Assembly (NCBI GenBank): GCA_036499395.1
Contig: DASYDW010000134.1
Span: 99,006 to 163,005 of the forward strand
Direction of reading: 5' to 3'
Source of the DNA: Pirellulales bacterium
GTDB lineage: Bacteria; Planctomycetota; Planctomycetia; Pirellulales; JACPPG01
Length of the DNA: 64,000 nt
The translations under genes were made by a program, and so were the position numbers. The notes below the pieces were generated by a model. That model did not search any database. It saw nothing but the letters and a program-made list of their open reading frames with translations, and was not told the DNA's origin. Positions 1-8,665 of the stretch are shown here, piece after piece. How positions within the stretch are numbered: the first letter of the stretch is position 1; every line of letters starts with the position of its first letter.

Positions 1-1179
1 CCCGAAATTTGCCAAGAGCGCCTGGGCCTGGGCGCGGCCTTCACTGGCGCCAAGGGCCGCGTGAAACGAGTGCAACGACTGACACAGAAAGACTAGGCAA
101 GCCAGGTGCGAGCGGCACTGGGCGACGAAATACGGGTCCATGCTGTTGGTGAACTGCGCCGCCTCATCGCACCAGATCACGTTGATCGGGTCTTTGGGTT
201 TGGCGTGGCGGCGGAGAATCGACTTTTGGACCAGGTATTTCCAACCAGCGTTCACGAAATTGCCCATGTCGCCATAGGCGGCCGGCGGCATGTTGATGAG
301 AATCCATTTGCGGCGTAGCAAGTCCTGCGGACCGACATTGGTAGTGGTCGAGACCAGCTCGCGCACCAGGCCCGTATTGAACGTATGCAGGATGCCCAGC
401 ACGCCCGTGGTAATCGACGAGCGCGTTCGATCGGACATCGCGGGAACTTCACCGAACCAGTAATCACTAGCGAGCTGAAAATCATGCGTGTCGAATTTGG
501 ATTTGCGGGCTTGGCACGCCGCTTCCATGCACTGGCAATGAAACTTGTTCTTCCAACTTGGGTCTTGCAGTTGCGACGGATTTTCGGCGGCGGTAACGAT
601 GAATTCCTGCAGCTGGGGAGCGTTGACCGTGCCGGTGGCCAGCTTCACCGGCCCCACGGCGTTGTAGATCATCCGTTCCTGCTCGCGCTCCCAGAAATCG
701 GAGTTCTCACCGCGGCGGTGATCGGCCGAGCGCAAGGTCTCGCCGATCGTGGTAATGCACTTGGTAATCTCACGGGTGTGACCGCCGTGGCGCAATGCCT
801 CGGCCAGGAAGTTAAAGCGCAGCTTTCCTTCGGGCTCGAACACCAAGAGATCTTTGGTGCGGCCGGCCTGGGCGAAGATTTTTCGCCACAGAGCCACATC
901 CTCGCCCGGTTTGGCGGCGCAAATCAGCCCGCCCGAATTGCGATAGTTCACAATGGCTTGCGCCACAAGGCGCCCCGACGAACTGGTCTTACCGGAGCCC
1001 ACCCGCCCGACGATGCAGACCCCACCGTTGATCAGATCGCGAACGGTGAAGGGATCTTTTTTTGTCCAGCGAAACAAGGGAGCGTCCAGGTTCCCTTTGC
1101 GGGGCTGCCGCCGGCGCACGGCGAGCCACAATACGCCAAGCGTGGCCAGGCAGCTGAGAAGCATCTGGTTCTCGTCCAT
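1..1179 (-). CDS. Type IV coupling ATPase (VirD4/TraG/TraD-like), partial
   Basis: Partial gene running off the left edge; 393 codons are present. Coupling proteins of this family are hexameric inner-membrane ATPases that bring the relaxase-DNA complex to a type IV secretion channel. Visible features are one hydrophobic segment at about residues 7-21, Walker A GRVGSGKT at 58-65 and a Walker B-like VIWCDEA at 334-340 followed by AQF. The ATG at 1179 shares its A with the TGA of the ParB gene, so the two are translationally coupled. VirD4 proteins usually have two N-terminal membrane helices; only one is clear here. It is the last visible gene of the leftward SprT, DUF1232, ParB operon. The family is clear; the conjugative role is inferred from the MobF relaxase at 33-36 kb. 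Confidence 0.88.
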   Translation of the reverse strand, partial: MDENQMLLSCLATLGVLWLAVRRRQPRKGNLDAPLFRWTKKDPFTVRDLINGGVCIVGRVGSGKTSSSGRLVAQAIVNYRNSGGLICAAKPGEDVALWRKIFAQAGRTKDLLVFEPEGKLRFNFLAEALRHGGHTREITKCITTIGETLRSADHRRGENSDFWEREQERMIYNAVGPVKLATGTVNAPQLQEFIVTAAENPSQLQDPSWKNKFHCQCMEAACQARKSKFDTHDFQLASDYWFGEVPAMSDRTRSSITTGVLGILHTFNTGLVRELVSTTTNVGPQDLLRRKWILINMPPAAYGDMGNFVNAGWKYLVQKSILRRHAKPKDPINVIWCDEAAQFTNSMDPYFVAQCRSHLACLVFLCQSLHSFHAALGASEGRAQAQALLANFG

Positions 1180-2033
1180 CACGACACCTCCTCGGCCACC
1201 AGCGGCACGGCTTTGGTTTCGGCCTTGGCCTCTTCACGCAACAGGCGGCAGGCCATAGCCACATCCGCAATCCCGCGCGACCGCAACTTACGAATTCGCG
1301 CCAGAACGGCGGAGAGCGCCTCGACCATGCGATCGAGCGTCAGTTCAGTACCGACGACGGTCACCGAATCACCACCGGCCAAGAGGGCCGTAGCGCGGTT
1401 CAGGCCCGGGTTAGGCTTGGCAGACTTTGTCGGACGCTCGGTTTTGACCTCGGTCGCGAGCGCATCGCGCGTGAGCTGGCCGCTGGCCATTTGTGCGACG
1501 AGCGCGGCGCGCTTTTCTGGATCCTCGACCTGCTTAAGCAGGTAACCGGCACTTTCCGGAATTTCGCCGGCATCGATCCGTGCTTGCACAGGTTCGGGCA
1601 ACTCCAGAATCGCCAGCAGGCGAGTTACCGTGGCACTGGAGATACCGCACTTGCCGGCGGCCTCAGTAGCCGGCCATCCGGTTTCATTCATCAACCGCTT
1701 GATCGCCCGCGCCCGTTCGCCCGGAGTCAGGCCAGCTCGCTGGAGGTTGGCCACCAATTGACGATGGATGACTTCACCGATGCAGAGCGGCTTTTCTTCC
1801 ACGATGACCGGCACTTCGGCCAGCTTGATCATCCGGGCCGCCTGCAAACGGCGCTCGCCGTCGACAACCACGAACCGGTCGTCGACCGCGCGGACACGGA
1901 GGGGTTGTTGCAAGCCGACTTCCTGGATGCTGCGCGCTAGCCCGACGAGCAACTGCTCGGCGAAGGTCGTGCGAACCTGCGGCTGGCAGTCGATCGAGTC
2001 GATCGGCACATATTGAATGGCTTCGTAAACCAT
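1179..2033 (-). CDS. ParB/RepB/Spo0J-family partition protein
   Basis: 284-residue ParB-family DNA-binding protein. The N-terminal ParB/Srx fold carries VDGERRLQAA at about 57-66, the arginine patch that in ParB contacts CTP. It is followed by a helix-turn-helix with the segment TEAAGKCGISSATVTRLL at about 123-140. I chose the ATG at 2033 (MVYEAIQ) over the longer in-frame start at 2090, because the upstream extension is basic, unlike the family, and reaches into the DUF1232 gene. No ParA is visible, so it could act in plasmid partition or as a KorB-like regulator of transfer genes. It overlaps the coupling-protein start by one base and follows the DUF1232 gene by about 53 nt. Confidence 0.88.
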   Translation of the reverse strand: MVYEAIQYVPIDSIDCQPQVRTTFAEQLLVGLARSIQEVGLQQPLRVRAVDDRFVVVDGERRLQAARMIKLAEVPVIVEEKPLCIGEVIHRQLVANLQRAGLTPGERARAIKRLMNETGWPATEAAGKCGISSATVTRLLAILELPEPVQARIDAGEIPESAGYLLKQVEDPEKRAALVAQMASGQLTRDALATEVKTERPTKSAKPNPGLNRATALLAGGDSVTVVGTELTLDRMVEALSAVLARIRKLRSRGIADVAMACRLLREEAKAETKAVPLVAEEVS

Positions 2034-2086
2034 GAGAGGTGTTCCTGAAAAATGGTGGTGACAAAACGACGGGCGAACGGGTGGCC

Positions 2087-2416
2087 TCATGCCGCCCGCC
2101 GCTCCGCCGCGGCCGCCTCTTCCTCCTCGAAGGCGGCCTTTTCCTTGCCGGCTTTCCAGGCGGCCTTGGCGGCTTTAAACCCGACGATCACCGCCACGAT
2201 GTCGTCGATGAAGCCGATGGGGAAAAACACATCCGGGATCGGGTCCACTGGTGAAACAATCAGAGCACCGCACAAGAGCGCGGTTGCCCAACCGCAGAAT
2301 TGCACGAGCGCGGCGCGTAGCGGACTTTTGGGTAGGTGCGCCAGTACCACGAGCGCCAGAACCAACAACGTGCCGCAACCGAAGAAGAACCGAATGGTCG
2401 AGAAGAAGCCGTCCAT
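2087..2416 (-). CDS. DUF1232 (YkvA-like) small membrane protein
   Basis: About 109 residues. The motif SPVDPIPDVFFPIGFIDD is the hallmark of DUF1232, found in YkvA-like proteins of unknown function. Two hydrophobic stretches precede and overlap the motif, and the C-terminus is a charged Ala/Glu/Lys-rich tail (KEKAAFEEEEAAAAERR) likely to be helical and cytosolic. The ATG at 2416 has GGAGAG a few bases upstream; a longer in-frame start at 2518 would overlap the SprT gene and has no better signal. It lies between the SprT-like gene (49 nt upstream) and parB (about 53 nt downstream), so it is probably cotranscribed. A role in transfer or segregation is only suggested by position. Confidence 0.75.
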   Translation of the reverse strand: MDGFFSTIRFFFGCGTLLVLALVVLAHLPKSPLRAALVQFCGWATALLCGALIVSPVDPIPDVFFPIGFIDDIVAVIVGFKAAKAAWKAGKEKAAFEEEEAAAAERRAA

Positions 2417-2465
2417 AAAACTCTCCGCTACGAAAAAAGGGGTGTTGTTAAGAAGCCAAAGGTCA

Positions 2466-3149
2466 TTAACGGTGCTGTCGCGAGCGAGGAGCGCGCCGAG
2501 CCTGACCGGGCGTGTCATCGCGAACGAGTTGGCCGCCGCAATTCAGGCAGCGCAGGTTGATTTCCACGGCCGCGCGAATATTGACGCAGCCGCAGGTCCA
2601 CTTCTTGAGCTTGGCCGTGCTGCGAGAAGCAACAGTCACCGGCTGCACCTCGTCGATCGGCACGTCAACGCCGTGCCGCAGAAGTAGCTCTTTAAAACGG
2701 CTGTGAGCCTGGTGCGCGGTTACACCGCGCCGATCGATATCCAGGCCCAGCTCAGCCGCCTTGGCGCGAAACTCGCTGTTATGAAAATTCCGCTTGCCGG
2801 GCGTTCCGTGCGCCTGTTGCCAACCGTGCAACAGTTCGTGCAACAGCGTGCCCAGCACTTCCCAGCGCGAGCGGCTGCCGTCGAGGTAGAGCGTATTGAA
2901 GGCAATCTCGCCCCGCAGACCAAACTTGTTGTGCCCATTGCGAAACTGCGCGTAGCGAGTTCGCGGCAGTTGTTCGATACAGAGGACGATCTCGGGGATG
3001 TCGAGTTTAAACTCGACAATGTACCGCTCGGCCCAAGCCTGCAGCTCGGCGACCAGGTCCCGCCCAAACCACGGTTCGTCCCGCTGATGGCGGGCCAATT
3101 CGGGATAGACACTGCCAGCCGCTGCTTGGTTGTTGAATGGCTGAACCAC
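2466..3149 (-). CDS. SprT-like zinc metalloprotease with C-terminal zinc ribbon
   Basis: 227 residues, GTG start at 3149 with GAGAGGAG just upstream. The catalytic motif HELLH lies at residues 104-108, preceded by the conserved FNTLYLDG segment and followed by GWQQAHG. Near the C-terminus CGC (186-188) and CLNC (201-204) form a probable zinc ribbon. SprT-like proteases include eukaryotic SPRTN, which digests DNA-protein crosslinks; bacterial members mostly lack a tested role. First gene of the leftward operon with DUF1232, ParB and the coupling ATPase. A relaxase covalently bound to DNA is itself a DNA-protein crosslink, so a role in clearing transfer intermediates is conceivable, but that is speculation. 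Confidence 0.82.
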   Translation of the reverse strand: MVQPFNNQAAAGSVYPELARHQRDEPWFGRDLVAELQAWAERYIVEFKLDIPEIVLCIEQLPRTRYAQFRNGHNKFGLRGEIAFNTLYLDGSRSRWEVLGTLLHELLHGWQQAHGTPGKRNFHNSEFRAKAAELGLDIDRRGVTAHQAHSRFKELLLRHGVDVPIDEVQPVTVASRSTAKLKKWTCGCVNIRAAVEINLRCLNCGGQLVRDDTPGQARRAPRSRQHR

Positions 3150-3207
3150 GACAAGGCTCCTCTCGGGCTCGGTGACCGAATCAGGTCACGCTCTACCCTT
3201 GGGGGCC

Positions 3208-3375
3208 TTGGGACAACGCTGCGCGCGGTTGGGACACCTCGTGTCCCAACGCCAATGAACAATAAGGGCGCTATGTCACGGACACCGCAATCAAGGAACG
3301 GTCGACGAACGTCGAATCGCTGTCAGAAATAGCAACGCTACGATTGGGACGCACAAAAAAAGTTTGGTGTCCCAA
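3208..3375. promoter_or_regulatory. Cluster of TTGGGAC half-sites, including a 10-bp perfect inverted repeat (candidate operator)
   Basis: The 7-mer TTGGGAC occurs on the + strand at 3208, 3229 and 3344, and its complement GTCCCAA at 3243 and 3369. The middle pair forms a perfect palindrome: GTTGGGACAC (3228-3237), a three-base CTC centre, and GTGTCCCAAC (3241-3250). It lies between the end of the NACHT gene (3399) and the GTG start of the SprT-like gene (3149), where the promoter of the leftward operon should be. This is a typical arrangement for a dimeric repressor operator. The binding protein is unknown; ParB encoded in the same operon is one candidate. Confidence 0.55.
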
Positions 3376-3398
3376 AGGCGTCGCGTAATGGCAGCAGC

Positions 3399-6300
3399 TT
3401 ACGGCCGTGGGTGTTTTGGTTCCCGCCGATAGAGACCGATCCGGCGAAGCAAGGCGGCTAGCTCGGTCCGGTCCTTGAATTGCCGTTCGATTCGGCTGAG
3501 GATTTTTCGCCAGCTTTCCCACTGAGGAAATTCTCCCGGCAGGCAGTTCTCGACGATTCTGGACCAGCTCTCGCCGCGCTCGCCGTTCCAGCACGCTTTG
3601 GCCGTGTCGTAGATTTTCTTGTGGGTGTCGCCCCGATGGCACAGGCCACCCTCATGGACAATCGACCAATAGCAGCGCAATATCTGCCGTGACCTTTCCG
3701 GAAGTTCATTGATCACGTCCGCGATCTCAGGAGCGGGGGGCGGCGCCGGCTGTGCAGCATTAACGCCCGGCAGCCGCGCAACTTCTTGTCCCTCGGCGTC
3801 GACAATACGGTCAGCAAAGACCAGCCAACCCGAGCGTACCGCCTTTGTACGCAACGCCCCTTCCACCACTTCACATTCCCGAGGAAACGGCAATAGCTCT
3901 GCGGGCGCGATTTCCACCAGCGTATTGGCCAGTGCCTGGGCAATACGTTCTCTCGCACGCGGATCAGCGTCGGCCAGCCAAGCCTCGTCGTCGAGAGCCG
4001 TATTCAGAGCGCGCGTCGCCGCATGTCGCGCTGCTGTATCATTCGCGAACCTTACTAGCGCCACCGCAAGCTGCACTTGCTCGGCCGGCAAAGACTGTGG
4101 CGCGTCGGCAAACGTTGCCAACTGGTCCCGGGCCAGCATGAGCGTCGCCGGTGCCAAGAATTGTTCCTTCGCTCCTTCGACCATGCTGAGCGCGCGTGTC
4201 AACACCTGCGCCATCTCGCAAGCACTTGGTGACCGATCATCGAGGGCTCGCTTGACCAGCTTGTGCAAAAACTCGCTGGCGTCACGTAGCTCCCGCGCCG
4301 AGGCCTGTGGCAGCAAGCGCAAGTAGATTCCCAGCAGATCGGTTCTTCGCGTTCGATCGCGACTGGCGAGCGTCTTCTGATTGAGCCAGGCCAGCGGCAC
4401 CCGTAGCGAACGTTGGACGGCCAGTTGCAAGAGCATGTCCGCAACCTCGTTCGATTGCTCTGTCGCGATTTCGGCCACAATCCGTTCGAGCAATTGTCGG
4501 TTCGCCACACTTGTCAGCACACGAACCGCCAAGGCTCTGGTGCTCGCCGGGGCCGCAGCGTCTTGTGCAATGCGACCGATCAACCGTCCGCCATCTCGAA
4601 TCGGAAAACCTTCGAGCGCCGTGAGGAGGAATTCCACCCGCGCGTGATCGGCCGGCAGAACGGCCAGACGTCGCAACAGCCGATCGCGGCCTCTCGGATC
4701 GAGGGCCCGCTGCGAGGCCTCGCAGTGGCGCAGGACATGCGCCGCCATCCGGGCGCATCGATCGGGCACTTGTCGCAGACCGATGACATAATCCACGAGC
4801 GCGTTGACGGATGGCCGATCGCCAACGGCACCCAGGCTATCGATGGCTTGCTCGCGCAGCTCGATCGCCACCGACGGGTTTTCGACAATCGTTTTGAGGA
4901 GGTCGACCGCATCGCTGTCTCGCGCCGCTCCGGCCCGCATAATCGCGTGCCGACGTTCCTCCTCTGCGACCTCTGGATCGGCGACGATACGACGGATTTC
5001 CTGACATTCTTCTGCGCTAGCGCCGCCGCGCACGGCGAAACCGGCTACGTCCGCCCAGGCGCCCGTCAACAGGGCATCGAGCCCCTGCTCCCGGGCAATC
5101 GGCGCCGGCACCGACTCAAGCAGACAATTCACGGCCCAATTATCGAGCTGTCGCGCCCGCAGTGCCCGTCGCGATAGGTCGATGGGGTCCAGTTCGGCGT
5201 AGGCACGCACCGCGCCTTCCACGAGCGCCATGTCGCGATTCTCTTCAATGACGCGCCATAAAGAATCTCGTAAGAAGTGTCCCAACGGCTCGCTTCCCTT
5301 CCAGCGGCCTGCCGTAGCTAGCCGGGCCACCTTTAACAGCACCCGTTGGAACCGATCTTGGGCTTCGATCCACTTCACAGCCAGAGTCTGGCATTGCTCT
5401 TCGGCCTCTCCACCTATCCCGGCCAGAAACTCCAGCACGATCAGCCGGCTGGCTGACGCAAATGCACGATCCAAGAAGTTCACGAATTCATCACCAGATA
5501 ACTTGCTGGCATGGCACGCCGCAAAATACTCCGTGAACGTGGCATGCAGGAAGGCGTGCTCGTCGTAAACCGGATCGATGCGATTCACGAACCGGCTGCG
5601 CAGGACCGCTGCGGTCGAGCGCGGCGCCAGACTCTCCGCCAGTTCATCGCTGCCAAACAAGTAACGCGGCCGGCCGGCGAAGAGCAGTTGATAGGCCAGG
5701 CGTCGCAGGCCCGTGATATGTTCACTCACTAGTGGATCTTCTCGGCCGCGATCTCGCTCGTATTGTTCTCGAATCCAAGCGGTGATTTGCCGATAGAGTC
5801 CGGCCAGTGAGTGCGCGGCGCGAATGTCCCCTTCGCGCGCGAGCACACGCACCAACAACCCCAACAGAAACGGATTTGCTGCCATTGTCTGCAAATCCGC
5901 ATCGGTGGCGATCCGCTTCGATACAATTTCGGTCAAGTCCGCACGGCCGAGATTGTGGAGTGTTTTGCGGACCAGATCTTCGCGCGCACGGTCCGCTAGA
6001 CCGGCAATGGTATAGAAATCGATCCGGCCGCGGTCCTGAACTTCGCGCGGGAGCCCGGCTGGCCGCGAGGTAATGATCGTGACAAAGTTCGCCGCCTCGG
6101 CTTTGATGCGATCGCGAACCGTCGCCCGCTGTGCCAGCGGCACCTCGTCCCATCCATCCAAAAGCAAAAGTATCCGCCCCTGCTGCATCGCCAGGCGGCG
6201 CAGCCAAAACACCGCTGGTCGCCAATCCTTGATCTCAACGCCGAGATTGTGAAAGAAGAATTCCAGCAGCGAAAGCTTGGCGCGTTCTGTGAGCACTGCG

Positions 6301-7067
6301 GCATAGGCGCTCAGCTTGATCGTCACCGCCCAGTCGAAGTCGGCACACTCTCCCCGTCGGACGGCGCGGGTCAGCCATTGGATCAATGTTGACTTGCCAC
6401 TGCCCGGCGCTCCAATCACCAGGCACGTTTCCAGGGTGCGCGAAACCATAGCGGAAATGCTCACCGTCGGATACCTCCCGCTCCGTGCATCGCGGGCGAG
6501 CTGTCGCTCGCTCGTATCGTCCTCGGCGCCGACCGCCGCCGGATGGTTCTCCGGAAGCGCCTGCAATTCGACGAACACATCGTCGATCTCCGCGGCCGCT
6601 TCACCTGGGATCGCATTGGGAAGCTGCCGCCAGCGGGGGCTATTTTCCAATTGCTCGAACCACAGCGACAGCCCATAGGCATACAGCCGTTCAGCATCGC
6701 CTTCATTAAAGCTCGTGTTCTCGCCTGGAACTGCAAAGGGAGCACCAACCATTTCCGCCGGGGATCGAGTTGCCGTGCGGCCCTGCTTCAAGACACTTCG
6801 CGCGCTCGCGCGTAGCTCTGCGACTGTTACCACGCCCGCGGAAAACTCCTCGGCCCAGCGTTGCATGACAGCCGGGAGCGATTCCCACGCTGCACGTGGC
6901 AGAATATCGAGCAGCACGATCGACAGTGCGTTGCGATCTTGCAATTCCTGCGGGCTCATCCGCTCGTCGTGCCCGGGCCATACCCCCAATTCGGCTGCCG
7001 CCAAGAGCGCCCAAGCATGCCGCAGCACGTCAACCGACATTGGATCGGATCCATCCCTGACAGTCAT
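3399..7067 (-). CDS. NACHT-domain STAND NTPase with HEAT-like repeats
   Basis: 1,222 residues from the ATG at 7067 (MTVRDGSD; GGGAA upstream). A longer in-frame start at 7370 would overlap the oppositely oriented gene at 7167-7592 and its extra 101 residues look non-native. An N-terminal region of about 200 residues contains the short pre-NACHT segment DDVFVELQALPE. The NTPase core has Walker A GAPGSGKST at 219-227 and Walker B LLLLDGWDEV at 300-309, followed by TSRPAG (sensor-1-like) and a helical region with FLHATFTEYFAACHA, typical of NACHT proteins. The C-terminal half is HEAT-like (for example RREQAIDSLGAVGD-type units), ending in a roughly 110-residue unassigned domain. Bacterial NACHT proteins are known antiphage sensors. 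Placement beside an integrase on a mobile element supports a defence role, which is not proven. Confidence 0.85.
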   Translation of the reverse strand: MTVRDGSDPMSVDVLRHAWALLAAAELGVWPGHDERMSPQELQDRNALSIVLLDILPRAAWESLPAVMQRWAEEFSAGVVTVAELRASARSVLKQGRTATRSPAEMVGAPFAVPGENTSFNEGDAERLYAYGLSLWFEQLENSPRWRQLPNAIPGEAAAEIDDVFVELQALPENHPAAVGAEDDTSERQLARDARSGRYPTVSISAMVSRTLETCLVIGAPGSGKSTLIQWLTRAVRRGECADFDWAVTIKLSAYAAVLTERAKLSLLEFFFHNLGVEIKDWRPAVFWLRRLAMQQGRILLLLDGWDEVPLAQRATVRDRIKAEAANFVTIITSRPAGLPREVQDRGRIDFYTIAGLADRAREDLVRKTLHNLGRADLTEIVSKRIATDADLQTMAANPFLLGLLVRVLAREGDIRAAHSLAGLYRQITAWIREQYERDRGREDPLVSEHITGLRRLAYQLLFAGRPRYLFGSDELAESLAPRSTAAVLRSRFVNRIDPVYDEHAFLHATFTEYFAACHASKLSGDEFVNFLDRAFASASRLIVLEFLAGIGGEAEEQCQTLAVKWIEAQDRFQRVLLKVARLATAGRWKGSEPLGHFLRDSLWRVIEENRDMALVEGAVRAYAELDPIDLSRRALRARQLDNWAVNCLLESVPAPIAREQGLDALLTGAWADVAGFAVRGGASAEECQEIRRIVADPEVAEEERRHAIMRAGAARDSDAVDLLKTIVENPSVAIELREQAIDSLGAVGDRPSVNALVDYVIGLRQVPDRCARMAAHVLRHCEASQRALDPRGRDRLLRRLAVLPADHARVEFLLTALEGFPIRDGGRLIGRIAQDAAAPASTRALAVRVLTSVANRQLLERIVAEIATEQSNEVADMLLQLAVQRSLRVPLAWLNQKTLASRDRTRRTDLLGIYLRLLPQASARELRDASEFLHKLVKRALDDRSPSACEMAQVLTRALSMVEGAKEQFLAPATLMLARDQLATFADAPQSLPAEQVQLAVALVRFANDTAARHAATRALNTALDDEAWLADADPRARERIAQALANTLVEIAPAELLPFPRECEVVEGALRTKAVRSGWLVFADRIVDAEGQEVARLPGVNAAQPAPPPAPEIADVINELPERSRQILRCYWSIVHEGGLCHRGDTHKKIYDTAKACWNGERGESWSRIVENCLPGEFPQWESWRKILSRIERQFKDRTELAALLRRIGLYRREPKHPRP

Positions 7068-7166
7068 CGAGATTCCCGGCGGAGCGAAGTGTAACGGTCG
7101 AGGAAAATACTGTACTTCTCGGGTGGTTCTGCTAAGCCGGCAGGGAAAGGAGCGCGACCGTTCACC

Positions 7167-7592
7167 GTGAAGAAGACACCGATCGATCCCTGCCTGGCCA
7201 GCATGGCGGCCACATTTTACGAACCAGTGTATCAGCGTTTGCGCCAATGGCATCAGGGACGCACGGTCGATTTGCTCTGCTTCGTTCAGGCCACGAACGA
7301 GGCGACGCGCCAAGTTCTCAATGAATGCGGAGCCGTGCCCAGTCGCACCTTTCGGGCAGGATGCTTTCAAGAGATTTGGGAAGCTACCGCGCCCTACGGC
7401 GGCCGCTTTCGCGATCTGCCGGCTTCACTCGATCAAGCGATCAGCCAGACTGTGGGCTGTCAGACAGGAAAATACCCGGCCACGGCCGGCTTCCTGCAGT
7501 GGGGCGATCACGAACAAGCGGAGCAGCTCCGCCGCCACGTGCCAAGCCAGCTACTCCTTGCCGCGCAAGCCAAGCGAGGGCGAACGCGTTAA
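7167..7592 (+). CDS. Hypothetical protein, divergent from the NACHT gene
   Basis: 141 residues with a GTG start at 7167 (MKKTPIDPCL). I do not recognise the family. Reasons to believe it: it fits between the NACHT start (100 bp divergent gap) and the recombinase stop (8 bp convergent gap) without overlap, and its composition is protein-like with a Trp/Cys-containing core (LLCFVQATNEATRQVLNECG; a long string is not implied to be a motif). It has no membrane segment or signal peptide. The start codon sits inside the small palindrome TTCAC-C-GTGAA (7161-7171), which resembles the palindromic repeats at 39.4-39.6 kb. It could be a partner or regulator of the NACHT protein, but nothing in the sequence shows that. 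Confidence 0.45.
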   Translation: MKKTPIDPCLASMAATFYEPVYQRLRQWHQGRTVDLLCFVQATNEATRQVLNECGAVPSRTFRAGCFQEIWEATAPYGGRFRDLPASLDQAISQTVGCQTGKYPATAGFLQWGDHEQAEQLRRHVPSQLLLAAQAKRGRTR

Positions 7593-7600
7593 CGAAGTGG

Positions 7601-8581
7601 CTACACCGAAATCCTCTCCACGATGTTGCGAGTTACCTGCTTTTGCCTGCGATCATATAGTTTCGTCACGCGGCTATCGGAGTGCCCCAATAAGTATTGG
7701 ACATCTTCTAGCGCCACGCCTTGGAGGAGCAAATCCGTCGCCGCGCAGGCACGGAACGAGTGCGGCGAAATGATTGTCGGCAATCCGGCGGCCTGGAGCC
7801 GTCGCTTGACCATCCGACAAATATCGACGCCGTTCATCGCTCGTGTTGAGAGTTCCGGCTTGCGTCCATCGACGGTACGGAACAGCGGCAAGTCGCTCGG
7901 CCCGGTTTCCGCTTGCGCAACATGAATATACTCCTGTAAAAATGCCTGCAAGTCGGCACGGACCGGAATCGTCCGGGCCTTGCCCCCTTTCTCCGAAAAT
8001 TTCAAGACGAACTGCGTCCCTTCATTCACGAAATCCTTCGCGCGCAGCTTGGCCACGGCGCCGGCACGGGCGGCCGTGTAGATGAGGGTGGCGATCAGCG
8101 CCCTGTCTCGCAGGTCGACGACCGACTTGATCTTGATCGATGCCATTAGGTTGCGAGCCTGGGCGACGGTGATCTCCGGGGTGCGCCCTTCGATCGCCGA
8201 AAAGCGTTCGGTGCGCACCGAACGGGCAGGATTGAGAACTACGACGTGGCGTTCCACCAGCACATCAAAGAAGGCTCGGATGCCCGATAGGTAGACTTTC
8301 TTACTGGGAGTCGTGATCGTCAGTTCGTCGAAATACTGGCCCATCAGCCCGGGCGTGATGCGATTCAAGTCGACCTGATATTGTTCCGCCCAGTGGAGGA
8401 AATGCCGCACGGCATGCAAATAGGCGCGCCGTGTGTAGCCGTTGCGAAGCCGGCCGAGAAAGAATTCTTCCCAGGCGAAGCCGGCGGCGGCTCCCGCCTC
8501 GCCGACAAGCGTGGGCAGAATCAACGCTGGGTTCTGCTTTCTTTCGGTTGTTGTAATCGCCTGCTGACCATTATACCGCAT
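7601..8581 (-). CDS. Tyrosine recombinase/integrase
   Basis: About 326 residues from ATG 8581 (MRYNGQQ); an in-frame GTG at 8599 would add six residues. The N-terminal SAM-like core-binding domain covers about 35-120 and the catalytic domain about 140-320. Counted from the GTG, the catalytic residues are Arg178 (AARAGAV), Lys204 in SEKGGKAR, His280-x-x-Arg283 (PHSFR), His306 (LLGHSDS) and Tyr315 (TKLYDRR). All six are present, so it should be active. The family ranges from phage/ICE integrases to XerC/D-like resolvases. Given ParB, the coupling protein and the relaxase in the window, it may integrate or resolve the element. No att site was identified with confidence. Confidence 0.9.
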   Translation of the reverse strand: MRYNGQQAITTTERKQNPALILPTLVGEAGAAAGFAWEEFFLGRLRNGYTRRAYLHAVRHFLHWAEQYQVDLNRITPGLMGQYFDELTITTPSKKVYLSGIRAFFDVLVERHVVVLNPARSVRTERFSAIEGRTPEITVAQARNLMASIKIKSVVDLRDRALIATLIYTAARAGAVAKLRAKDFVNEGTQFVLKFSEKGGKARTIPVRADLQAFLQEYIHVAQAETGPSDLPLFRTVDGRKPELSTRAMNGVDICRMVKRRLQAAGLPTIISPHSFRACAATDLLLQGVALEDVQYLLGHSDSRVTKLYDRRQKQVTRNIVERISV

Positions 8582-8665
8582 AGACAGCCCGATTATCACT
8601 ATATAGATGCCTGTCGGCGCTGGTTGCGCCGTGTGACCTGTGCGGGAAACCGTCTTGAGCCAGAG

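Noticed and set aside
385..1545. 386-codon frame on the + strand
   Set aside because: It lies opposite the coupling-protein and parB genes; their motifs (Walker A, ParB HTH) are on the minus strand and the + strand translation is Arg/Ala/Gly-rich without domains.
7068..7370. N-terminal extension of the NACHT protein to a start at 7370
   Set aside because: It would overlap the divergent gene at 7167, is rich in Arg/His/Cys and lacks a ribosome-binding site; ATG 7067 has one.
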